This document shows, in pieces, positions 43,034-53,689 of a DNA stretch of 64,000 nt (its first letter is position 1; each line of letters starts with the position of its first letter). The DNA is taken from the NCBI GenBank assembly GCA_009667805.1, contig CM019065.1, positions 21,169,822 through 21,233,821 on the forward strand. The letters are read 5' to 3'. Both the position numbers and the translations under genes were made by a program. The stretch is from Leptobrachium leishanense (taxonomy: Eukaryota > Chordata > Amphibia > Anura > Megophryidae). Under the pieces are notes generated by a model. It was given only the letters and a program-made list of their open reading frames with translations, was not told where the DNA came from and did not search any database.

Positions 43034-45011
43034 CTAGAGCCGTTCCAGGATGTCAACGGCATTATTGATATGCTCCCTGAACTCCTGCAGCAACTCCTGG
43101 ATGGCTTGGAGCTTGGTGCCAGCCAGGCGTAGCTCGCCGATCGCCATCCTGACGCTGGACCTGTCAGTGTCCGGTCTGGCTTCTCCTTCTATATATTCAA
43201 TAAATGAAAGAAGGAAAATACAGTAAGTAAAGCAGGTTTCTATTTTTGACTGAAAGTCTTGAAAAAATATAACAGTAGTATATACCAGAGCTGGCTCCGA
43301 CTCCATCTCCCCCTCCCCCTCCCCCTCCTCCTCCTCCTCCACCACCACCGTCAGCATCTCTTCCGGTGCTATATCTAAGAAATTAAAGAAATAAAAAATA
43401 CAGTAAACAACAAAACTGATTTATTTTTGAACAAAAGTCGATGCAAAATACAACAGTGAAAAAAAAACCTGGACTGGCGGCCTCCTGCGGCTCCGGCTCC
43501 CTCTCTCCATCATCGCCCTCCTCCTGCTCCTCCTCTTCCTCCACCTGCACCTCTTGTGCTATATATAAAAAAAAAAAATGAAAATACAGTAAACAAAAAA
43601 TGTTTCTGTTTTTGACCAAAAGTCGTTGCAATAAAACAGTATATACCAGCGCTGGTGGTCGCCAGTGGCTCCCCCTCCTCCTCCACTTGGGCACTGGTGC
43701 CCGCCGGGGCAGATGCTGCCTTTGCCTTCTTCCTGTCTTCTGCCAAATCCAAAAAATAACACGTAAATAATGCAGACTGGAAAAAATGGTATATCTATAC
43801 ACTATATTGCCAAAAGTATTGCGACACCCCTCCACTACCCACTAGCACTACCAGCTTGACCCACCACTACTCCCATCTCATAGTTCTAAAGTCACAAAAT
43901 ATTTATTTATTTCCCCTGCACATAGACATATATTACCGTTCAATTATATATTTTTTTCAGAAGTAAACATTACGTTTATTCAATAAAAACTATTATTTGT
44001 GTTGTGTGCATACAAAACGCATTGTGCTGACTGCTTTTATTTATTTTATAGATGCCTCAGCCTCAGTTTCACTTTCAGTTTCCACGAATAAAACTGCGGA
44101 TATTGCAGAAACAACAGAAATCGGCAATTTTGTTTTGAAATTTGCATCTAAAGCGTTCAATGACACTGCTGCAGCAAACTGAATTGCTGCGCTGCAACAA
44201 TTCAGCAGCTGCTGAGGACGTATTGAACGCGGCTCTGTTTGGATGCACTTTCAGAAGAACTACATGTCCCATCCTACCACTTAGCAGAGACGCAGAGAAT
44301 TTTGTTGATGCGCAGGTGGGAGCCAATATTGGGCAAGCTGCGGGTCATCTCGTATGCATCACTCAGTCACAACAACCTCCCCCCCAACACACTACAGTAC
44401 ACAGTGCCAAAAGAAATCCAGCATTGTAACTTCATCTACATACATCAAATATCACAATTTTCACGAATACGTAAAATCACAAAAAAGAAGAGCTGTGGCA
44501 AAAATGCATGTATGACGAGTCGTGAAAATGCAAAGCTATACACATTGCATGAAAAAAGGACTAGATAAATCAACGTATTTCTGTGCACATTAGCACATGC
44601 AAGCACATTATTATTATTATACAGGATTTATATAGCGCCAACAGTTTGCCCAGCGTTTTACAATATAACATGACACTTACATTTGCCTATGATACGCCGG
44701 ATGTGCCTCAACTGCTCCTCCTCGCGTGCCTTCAGGTCGGACCAGAGTTTTCGGAGCTGGTCCTTCGTCCGGTCTTTCCCAAACAAATCCACGATGGTGG
44801 TGCGAAGCTTATCAAGGATACGGTGCTTGCAGGCATTATTCTTCCTGCCGTAAGGGCCCTTACGGCAGTCGTAATCTCTTTTATCAAAGATGTGGACCAG
44901 CTCCAACATCTCCTCAAATGCCATGTTGCTGGCCCGCTTCTTCCTGGGTGGTGTCTCTGGGGTGGAAGCAGATGAGGAGGTGTCCGAATGGGACTCTCTT
45001 CTTTGAGCCAT
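43034..45011 (-). pseudogene. Myb/SANT-like DNA-binding protein gene, five exons
   Basis: Exon 1 (45011-44681) starts MAQRRESHS and encodes a Myb/SANT-like domain (FEEMLELVHIFDKRDYDC, then KDQLRKLWSDLKAREEEQL), ending with donor AAAT before GTAAGT. Exons 2 (43739-43647), 3 (43558-43469) and 4 (43368-43286) are three related short acidic exons (VEEEGEP, VQVEEEEEQEE, VVVEEEEEGEGE) separated by ~90-100-bp introns that also resemble each other. Exon 5 (43188-43034) encodes a leucine-rich helix ending INNAVDILERL. Exon 2 stays open only with the second AG of its CAGAAG acceptor; the first gives a stop. Exon 4 is 83 bp where 84 is needed to stay in frame, so this copy is probably broken. Such proteins bind transposon ends and help import the transposase in Harbinger elements; this role is inferred. 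Confidence 0.65.
44605..44668 (-). repeat. L2-type LINE 3' tail fragment
   Basis: In reverse it reads GTAAAACGCTGGGCAAACTG, GGCGCTATATAAATCC and then (TAA)n, the same 3' tail type as at 63155-63225. It lies just inside intron 1 of the Myb/SANT-like gene. Confidence 0.6.
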
Positions 45012-45065
45012 GATCATATAAATTGTTTTTGGCCCTTCAAAAACTTGTCAAAACTCTCTCTACGA

Positions 45066-46043
45066 TGGCTCAATAAAGTTTGCGACATCCGCGCGCGCAT
45101 GCGCGACCCGCGGACGAATCGGATCCGATTACGACAGAATTATCGTATCGACAGAATTATCGGATCATTGAAAACAAGTGATACACATTCCAAATACAAA
45201 ATTTACAGAATCAGCGATATAAGCGATAATAGCTAAATATACGATGTCCAAAATTATCGAAATGGAACCGAAATCACGAATGGAACCGAAATCATGAATA
45301 GAGCGAAAATAAATTTCTATTTGACACATTTCAAGTCCATTCGCAAACTCCGAAATTTTTTCGCTTCGGCTCGGAAAACTTTTCGGGTCTGCCGCTTTTC
45401 GGATCTGATCCGAATCAGAAATTCGGCCAAATCCGAAGACATGAATCGGGAAATTTCGTGAAAATTCCGAAATTCTGAAACCCGAAACGCACATCCCTAT
45501 CAGAAACTAGTGGTTTTTTGAAAAGTAATTTTTAATAAATTATACTGTAATACCTATTTGGTAATACCTAATCTACTGGCCAAATAGGTATTACAGTATA
45601 ATTTATTAAAAATTACTTTTCAAAAAACCACTAGTTTCTGATAGGGATGTGCGTTTCGGAATTTCGGAATTTTCACGAAATTTCCTGATTCGCGTCTTCG
45701 GATTTGGCCGAATTTCCGAATCGGATCAGATCCGAAAAACTTTTCCGAGCCGAAGCGAAAATTTTTCGGAGTTTTCGAATGGACTTGAAATGTGTCAAAT
45801 AGAAATTTATTTTCGCTCTATTCATGATTTCGGTTCCATTCGTGATTTCGGTTTCATTTCGATAATTTTGGACATCGTATATTTAACTATTATCGCTTAT
45901 ATCGCTGATTCTGTAAATTTTGTATTTGGAATGGTTATCACTTGTTTCCAATGATCCGATAATTCTGTCGAAACAATAATTCTATCGTAATCGGATCCGA
46001 TTTGTCCGCGGTTGCGCATGCGCGCGCGGATGTCGCAAACTTT
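45066..46043. repeat. Large palindrome, arms about 480-495 bp
   Basis: Arms 45066-45561 and 45580-46043 are inverted copies with few differences, around an ~18-bp spacer. The inner ~65 bp of each arm are flanking DNA of element G, including its TCAGAAAC target repeat; the outer ~430 bp are the right end of G with its CpG-rich GCGCGCGCATGCGC segment. Because flank and element are mirrored together, this is an inverted duplication of a finished insertion, not a transposon's own inverted ends. Confidence 0.8.
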
Positions 46044-49000
46044 ATTGGCGCCATCTACCGCCAAATTGAGTTACAGAGGTTTTAACAGCAGGTCTATTTT
46101 CTTCTATTTCTCCTGCATCGGCTGCTGACAGCTTCTGAAAGGCTGATATTTCAGAGCTTTCAGTTTGCCAATTTTACAGTTTTAGCTCTTCGGGCATTAT
46201 GCCCACAGGTCTAAAACTTTGGGGGCACCTTCTGCAGCCCAAGAGCTAATGAATTTTTTTTGCAGCAAAGAAATTTAATTTGCTTTTGGGTTGCAGATAG
46301 GGATGAGCCGAACACCCCCGTGTTTGGTTCGCATTCGAACTCGAACAATTTTGCAAGTTCTAGTTGGAAATCGAACACGAACCAAACTCAATGCAATTCA
46401 ATGTGACTCAAAAGTTCAGTATTTAGAGTGCCCTGCAAGAGGGCATATGTGCAAGATATTTGCCATAAAAGATGTATGGGGGTCCGGGTAGTGCCCTGGG
46501 GGACAGGAAACAAGGACAAAAAGTAAAAAAAAAAACGCTTTTCAAAGGGACAGTGAGTTTTCCATGAAATAAGGGTTAAAAATAAAAACGAAAAATTCCA
46601 TCAAATATCGTGCCTAGGAGGTCCCCATAACCTGCCCGTGAAGTGGCGGATTTGTAGGATGTATAGAAACATTTAAAAACAAAAAATTAAGTTTCAAATG
46701 ACGGTGAACGGTTTTCCTTTAATCTATTCCTAAACAACTGCTTGGGGCGGCAGTCTGTATTAAAAGAGGAGACCTTTTAGGACAAGCAGAACAAGTTTAG
46801 TGATTTTTTGGCTAAATTATGGTGAAACTTATGCAGGCTTTGGATGAAAGTAACAATAGGTGCTTTAAAATTGGGCCTTTAGTGTAGGCAACAGTGCCGT
46901 CACACCGTAACCCCTCTGTGGTATTGTGGAAGAGTGCAGGGTTGGAACCTGCGGTTCAAAAAATTCAAATTATGTAAATTTGGCACAGGCGTCAGTGCAC
47001 CCAAATAATGTGCCTGTCATGGAAGCAAGTGCCTTCACACCGTAACCTTTTGTGGTATTGTGGAAGAGTGCAGGGTCCGAGTCTTCCTGGTCAATGAGGA
47101 GGATGACCGTATCGTGCACTTCCTCCTCCCAGCCATGTACTAGTCCTTGTGTTTCTGGGCACACAAAACCCTCCCTTGAGGAATCCCCACCTTCAATGCC
47201 CCTACTACTTAAATATTCCTCCTCCTCCTCCTCATCCCCCTCCTGCCTGATCTGAGGAGGACCTGCTGGAATGCTGTCTGTGGAAAGACTGGGGCCTTGA
47301 GAGCTGGGGAAGGCCTCCTCTTCCTCCCGCTCCTCTGCCTCTAGAGCCACATCTATAATACCCCGCAGAGTGTGCTCCAGGCGGAAATGTGTCACCGATG
47401 CATGCACTGTCCCTGCTCACCATCCTCGTTGCCTCCTCAAATGGTGGCAATACAGTGCATGCATCCTTGATCATCAGCCAATGCAGGGGGGGAACCAAGT
47501 TGACCTGAACCTGTCCTTGTGCCATACTCACACAGGTACTCGTTGATGGCCCTCTGCTGCTTCTGCAGATGCTGCAGCTTTGCTAATGTCGAGTTCCACC
47601 TGGTGGGCATGTCACAGATCAGACGGTTTGTGGGAAGGTGGAATTCTCTTTGAATTTCTGCTAGGCGAACACTTGATGGGAATGACCGTCTGTAGTGGCT
47701 GCAGACTTTTCCGTCCTGGCTGAGAAGCTCTGCCAGCCCTGGGTACCTGGTTAGGAAACGCTGTACCACCAGATTTAGGACGTGTGCTAGGCATGGTACA
47801 TGCGTCAACTTACCCAGGCATAGGGCGGAGAGAAGGTTGCTGCCATTATCACAGACGACCATTCCCAGCTGAAGCTGGGAAGTTAACAATCTCTGCACCT
47901 GCCCCTGCAGAGCTGACAGAATTTCTGGCCCGGTGTGGCTCCTGTCCCCTAAACACACCAGCTCAAGCACAGTATGGCATCTTTTTGCTTGAGCCATTGC
48001 GTAGCCTCTACCACTTAAACTCGGTTTAACTGCCACTTCGCCAGAGACAGAGAAGGAGGAGGAGGAAGAGGGAGAGGTGGTGGTGGAGCAGACAGACCTC
48101 ATACAAGCAGCTTTCTGGAGGCGTGGTGGATGAACAAGCTCCAGCACAGAGCCCCATCTTGGATCCCTCCCAGCTGCAGTCAGAGTTACCCAGTGTGCCG
48201 TGAAGGAAATGTAACAGCCCTGTCCATGCTTGCTGGACGACGTGTCAAAAGTCACATGCACCTTGCTGCTGACTGCCTTTCCCAATGACTCGATAACATT
48301 GTCTTCCACGTGCTGGTATAGTGCTGGAATGGCCTTCCGTGAAAAGTAATGGCGTTTTGGAACATGCCACTGTCGTACAGCACATTCAGCAAATTCACAG
48401 AAGGGAGCAGAGTCCACCAGCTGGAAAGGCAGCAGCTGCAATGCGAGTAATTTTGCTAAGCTGACATTTAGATGCTGTGCTTGGGGATGGTTGGGACTAT
48501 ATTTTTTCTTATTCTGCAGCAGCTGGAGCAATGTAACATGACTGCATAAATCTTCAGCTGATGGAATGCTGTCACATTGTGAGGAAGGACCTGGTACATC
48601 CATAACTGTAGCATCATCCCTGTCAGTGGAGGTTGGAGTGTATGACATGGCAATACATATAGTGGGAGTAGAGACAGGTGAGGAGGACCTACGCAAAGTT
48701 TTGTGCCAACGGGATGCGTGGCAGGTGGTCATATGTCGCCTCAAGCATGTGGTACCCAAGCGTCCGGTGTCTTTCCCATGCTTGAGCCTCATCTGACATA
48801 GATTACAAATAGCAATGGTGGGGTCTGCTGCACATTTCTTAAAGAACTCCCAGACAGCAGAGTTCCTGGATGTGTGCTTTGAGACAACAGCGCTCTGCAC
48901 CTGAGCAGCTCTGACATCTGTTGCCTTGGACTGGCTATTGCTATGGTTGGTCATAGAGGATGTTGTGCCTCATGTTTGTTGTGCCTCCTCCTCCTCCTCA

Positions 49001-49341
49001 CTTGACTCATCTGTTCGATCAGGCACCAAGGTGGAGTCAGTGACCTCATCATCATTGTCATCACCCCCTATCTCCTCGTCACTGGAGCCAACTTGGCAGT
49101 ATGCTGCAGCTGCTGGGGCAACATGAGTGCCAGTTATTTGTGTGTCACTGGCACCCCCTTCCTCTAGGTTGATTATATTCCCCTCCTCAACCTCAGAGAT
49201 TGAATCAGAGCACTGTAGTTGCTGCGCTTCCTCAAGCAGCATGTCACTGTCATTGTAGTCAAACAATTCAGATGACTCCTCCATGTGTGATAGTGAGGCT
49301 ATGGCAGGAGTAGCTGTAGACATGGAGGCTGCATTAGATCC

Positions 49342-52216
49342 TAGACATGTGCATTCGTATTAGTACTTAAACGATTTAGTCCGAATTTTGGGATAATTTA
49401 GTTTTCGTATGACTCAAGAGATACGAAACTGCTCAGTACAAAAAACGAAAGAAACTAAAATAAAATGCACTACATTTTAGTTTCAGTTCTTTTTTGTGAT
49501 ATTACATTGATGAGTGAAGGAGATCAGCAATGAAGAGCGCAACATCGCAAAGCTACAGAAAAGGTTTGTATGCGTAATCCTTCCCGACCCGAAAATCTGA
49601 CAGCTGACAGTGATAGAGCTCCAGAATACTCACTCGCAGCACAGACAGCCAGCACAGAAGAGGAAACCTTTACTTAACCCTTGCATGTCTATGAGGCAGA
49701 CAAGCAGCTGGAGAAGGAAAACATTCAAATAAATCACACTGAAAGCTAATGGCAGGAGGGCTTGATAGTTAACCCTTTCGCTGCTGTGGACGCGTTCAGC
49801 GCGTCCAACCGCATGTCACGATGCGTGCGGAGAACGCGCTGAGCGCGTCCAGCCTTTGGGGTCAGCGTTCGGCCGGGTTCCGGCCGATCGCTGGCCCCCC
49901 CGGTGCGGGCTGACATCCTCGATGTCAGCCCAGCATCCGGAACCGCCGCCGATGAAATTAGGTGTCATCACGGCGGCGCGATGACACCTAATTCAGGCGC
50001 CCCCCGCATGTGCGGAGGAGGCGCCTGAAAGGGAGGGGGGAGGTCCTTCGGACCTCTCTCCCTCCCGATCGGCGGCGTTGCAGGGATTAACCCAGGCACC
50101 ATTTGGAAGGGCACAGCCTGCCTTTCCAAATGGTACCTGGCATTAACCCCTGGGGAGCCGGATCACGAATCGGCGCTGAAAAGCGCCGGTTCGTGATCCT
50201 TTCCCGGAGCTGGCCGACATCTTGGATGTCGGCCAAGCCTCCGGGAACTCCCCCTGAGGACTGGCGTCATCGTGCGTAGCACGATGACGCCAGTCCTGGA
50301 GTTAACCCCTAGCTGCCACCAATGGTGGAGATAGAGGGTTCCAATGAACTCCCTATCTCCTGATCCATGGCAGTTAGGGGTTAAAGTTTGGTATGGTTGG
50401 ATCGGCCAGAGCATGGCCGTTCCAACGATACCAAATTCGAATGTGAAAAAAGTTAGTAAAAAAAAAATTTAAAATAAAAATAAAAAAATATTTTAAAAAA
50501 AATTATAAAAAAATAAATAAACAAGTTTTTTTTCTTTTTTTGGTTTGTTAATGCAGCAATATTGTTCCCATTTCAATTATAATATGAACAATGATGCTGC
50601 ACTAACGATTTTTGTATGCAGTGCGTTTGTTAAAAATCGTGTAATTTTCCCCAAAAAAAATGTAACGAGCCAACATCTCTAAGTTTTTTTAACAAGCGCA
50701 CCCCATACAAAATATAACCGCAATTGCTCGCATGTTAAAATGTGAAAAAAAAACACTTTACACGTTGTAAATTATTGAAAATTCATATTTTATTGCATTT
50801 TTTGTTATAATATACAGACAGGTCATGACGTATACATATAATAATGACATATTATGAATCTGCCGAGTCTGACGGAAAGAACGATATATAATATGTCTGT
50901 GTCATATACTAAAATATAGCTTCAAAACTCATTTAAACATGATGAGCAAAACCGTTAAAAATGACCTCAGCACAGGGGCGGGAAAAGCCTCAGCAGCGAA
51001 ATGGGTTAAAACCCCTTTATAACAAGCAGCGTTGGAAGAAGAGAGGGACTTTATAAAACGTGTGTTATCTCCCCTCCCGCTCTGCATAATAGGGGCTTAG
51101 GTCTGATACATTTTAGATTATCCAGGAGCACTATCCCCCTTTCCTCATCTATAATACACATTTTATATAAAGTCCCTCTCTTCTCCCAGTGCTGCTTGTT
51201 ATAAAGGGTTTTTTACGTGTGATACATTTAGTATCCAGCTCTCACAGTTACTCTGTCATTATGAGCCTTCAGTGTGATTTATTTAAATGTTTTCCCTGGA
51301 TTTAAGGTGCTTTATTTTATAATAAAAATAAATTTGCACCAGTCATCTCTTCTCTGAGCTTTCAGACCGATTTACTTTAATATTTTCCCTCTCCCCTGCT
51401 TTAATATTCCTGTGTCTCCCCCACAGAGATACAAAGTTTAAGTAAAAGTTCCCTCTCTTGTGCTGGATAAGCATTGCATTCTGAAGTTCTGCACTCTCCA
51501 CATGCCAAAGCAGCAGGATGTTCTATACAGAGAGGGGGAGTAATTAATGCAGGAGGATATTCTATACATTATACAGAGAGGGGTATTAATGCAGGAGGAT
51601 TTTATATACATTATACAGAGAAAGGTATAAATTGAGGAGGATGTTCTATACAGAGAGGGACATTAATTAATTCAGGAGAATGTTCTATACATTATACAGA
51701 GAGGGGTATTAATTAATGCAGGAGGATGTTCTTTACATTATACAGAGAGGAGCCTTTTTTTTAGCCCTTTAAATCCAGTGGCTGTGAGCGCTGAGATCGG
51801 CTGCTTGTTATATTATCTCTCAGTACAATGTATCAGGCTCAGCTGTTACAGTAAATGACTGTAACAGCGCTCAGAGTTTCAGTAAAACGAGGAAATAATA
51901 TTATTCTAACCTCTTATATATAAAAATATTATTTACTAGTTTTACTGAAACTCTGAGCGCTGTGATGAGCAGCAGTCAGTTACTGTAACAGCTTTGCCTG
52001 ACACATTGTGCTGAGAGTGAGAAATACTGTAACAAGCAGCGATCTAAGCCCTCTGAGGAGCCACTACAATAGTAAATGTATCCACTGGTTTTCGGATGAA
52101 TGAAATTAGTTTTCATACTAAAGAACTGAAAGCAAATTTCTTTAGCAACTAAATAAATTGCATTTTAGGACGAATCCATTAGTTCAAAACTAAATTTCGT
52201 GCTGTGCACATGTCTA
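49342..52216. mobile_element. Family F element F1 inside the copy E transposase gene
   Basis: Ends TAGACATGTGCA and TGCACATGTCTA, flanked by TTAGATCC (49334-49341) and TTAGATGC (52217-52224). Copy H has the uninterrupted sequence CATCTAATGCAGCC, so the site is confirmed. The 8-bp duplication indicates hAT. Without the nested P4 it would be about 1.64 kb, with the same tandem CCTCTCTGTATAATGTAT-type units as F2 and F3. Non-coding. Confidence 0.85.
49773..51005 (-). mobile_element. Chain-of-hairpins TTAA element P4 inside F1
   Basis: TTAA at 49769-49772 and 51006-51009. The site in F2 (in reverse, GGATAGTAAAAACCCC near 55860) lacks the insert. It has the same orientation as P2. The left terminus CCCTTTCGCTGCTGTGG leads directly into GGACGCGTTCAGCGCGTCC, and the hairpins of P1 follow in reverse order. 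It is the innermost of three nested insertions (P4 in F1 in hAT copy E). Confidence 0.9.
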
Positions 52217-52554
52217 TTAGATGCTTTGGCAGTTGAGGTGGACTGTAAACCACTACAAGCCTGGCTGGCAGAGGACTCGGAGGATGAGGATGGCCTGGTT
52301 AGCCAATCCACTAAATCCTCTGTATGTTGCTGCTACTTAAGACGGCCAGCACCAGTTAGAAAGGACAAGCGTACCCCTGCAGAGGATGCGCCACGTCCAC
52401 GACGACCAGAGGCACAGCCTCCCGACACAGAGGCTGCTTGCCCTCTTACCTGTGCCTGGGAGCGTCTGCCTGTCCTTTTTGGTCTTTCTGACATGGTGAG
52501 TGATATATAGATTAAATATATACAGAACTCTGATTGAACTCTGGTATAAAGATG

Positions 52555-53621
52555 AAAGATTTCCAGAACAGACGACACTGTGATCTATACCAGCAAACCA
52601 AATCTCCCGCAGCTGGAGGCCGTGCTGCAAGAACAATTCACAGAGGTAGAAAAGTGGATCAAAAACAACAAACTTTTTTTAAATACTGACAAAACTGTAA
52701 CGATGCTCTTTGGAACAGCACCTAAACTACACAAATTGCAAAATCCCCATCTATGTGTTGGGACAAAATCAAATGGCATGCTGACCACAGTCACTTCTCT
52801 CAAATATCTAGGTATGTGGATGGACCCTAAACTATCCTTTGGCCCCCACATCGAAAAACTCTCATCTAAACTTTACCCCAAACTAGGTGCACCGTACAGA
52901 AACAAATCCTGCCTGAGTCCCTTGGTAAGAAAGCAGATTGTACAGCAAATGCTTATGCCGGCTATTGATTACGGAGATGTAGTGTATGCAGCCGCCCCGC
53001 AAACACACCTTCATAAACTTACTGCATTGTATTACTCATTCTGCCGCTTTGCGCTACAATGTAACTACATGACCCACCATTGTGACATGTTAAAAGAGCT
53101 AAACTGGCCATCGCTGGAATCCAGACGCACCCTTCACCTTTCCAGCCTGGTGTTTAAGAGCATCTCTGGGAAGCTGCCACCCTACCTGAATAGACTGCTT
53201 CCTCCAGCAGCTCCCTCATCCTATAACCTCCGATCCAGGACCAGCACCTTACTTGTTATACCACAATACAAAAAGACAGTGGCTCGGTCCTCATTTTCCT
53301 ACAGAGCACCACAATTATGGAATAACCTCCCAGACACCATCAAATCTTCCCCCAGTCTTAAGTCACTCTAAAGCTCCTTACTAACATACCTCAATACAGA
53401 ATGCACCTGTAAACATGTAACCTAGTGACTATATTTCCTACATATTTTTCTGTTAATCTGTATATTTGTGTTGTTTGTTTTTTAATATCTTGCATTGTAT
53501 TACTTTGTATTTCTGTAACTGTAACACTTCAATGTTCTTGAACTCAAGACATACTTGAAAACGAGAGAAATCTCAATGTATCCTTCCTGGTAAAATCCTT
53601 TATAAATAAATAAATAAATAA
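52555..53621 (+). mobile_element. L2-type LINE, 5' truncated, with RT C-terminal part
   Basis: From about 52568 the plus strand encodes TDDTVIYTSKPNLPQLEA (the RT active-site region that normally reads Y/FADDT) and then NKLFLNTDKTVTMLF, TSLKYLGMWMDPKLSFGPHI, MLMPAIDYGDVVY and APQLWNNLPDTIKSSPSLKSL, the standard C-terminal order of L2/CR1-group LINEs. The frame is open for 263 codons and ends at a premature TAA (53369-53371) about 15 codons early. The 3' UTR ends in (TAAA)n at 53621, as usual for L2. It interrupts the 5' leader of hAT copy E. Confidence 0.85.
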
Positions 53622-53689
53622 CTCAGTGAGACACCCTGATAGCTGGCAGCCAGTGACAAGACACAGATTACAATTCCCAGAAACCTCCT

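Larger units (their letters stand above)
41003..45499 (-). mobile_element. Element G: 8-bp TSD element carrying a Myb/SANT-like gene
   Basis: Exact 8-bp direct repeat TCAGAAAC at 40995-41002 and 45500-45507. Termini are TAGACTTGTGCG on the left and CGCACATCCCTA on the right, partly matching inverted repeats, with TTCGG-rich subterminal sequence. An 8-bp duplication and TAG-type ends suggest hAT. The only gene inside is a minus-strand Myb/SANT-like gene (43034-45011), a partner usually found in Harbinger elements; no transposase is visible in 4.5 kb. A P-family fragment and an L2 tail are nested inside. Confidence 0.7.
47082..52494 (-). pseudogene. hAT (ZBED-type) transposase, copy E, C-terminus deleted
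   Basis: Starts at ATG 52494 (MSERPKRTGRR), has a TAG at 52333 where relatives have a Gln codon, is split by F1 and resumes at 49333. One TGA at 48970 separates the acidic region from a 505-codon open stretch (48954-47437). That stretch has the BED finger (WEFFKKC, CNLCQMRL, LRRHMTTCH), a first catalytic Asp region (KVHVTFDTSSSKHGQGCY), a second (LGMVVCDNGSNLLSAL) and VPCLAHVLNLVVQ. A frameshift follows in a C-rich run near 47490. At about 47076 the frame passes from LIDQEDS directly into 3' array sequence, deleting the last ~250 codons with the dimerisation domain. It is the most complete N-terminal two-thirds in the window but not functional. Confidence 0.9.

Noticed and set aside
44075..44429. 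Extra exon of the Myb/SANT-like gene between exons 1 and 2
   Set aside because: The frames are interrupted, have no match to the rest of the protein and lack convincing splice sites.
45165..45954. Paired 109- and 101-codon ORFs with the same protein
   Set aside because: Mirror images in the ~490-bp palindrome; the translated text is transposon end sequence.
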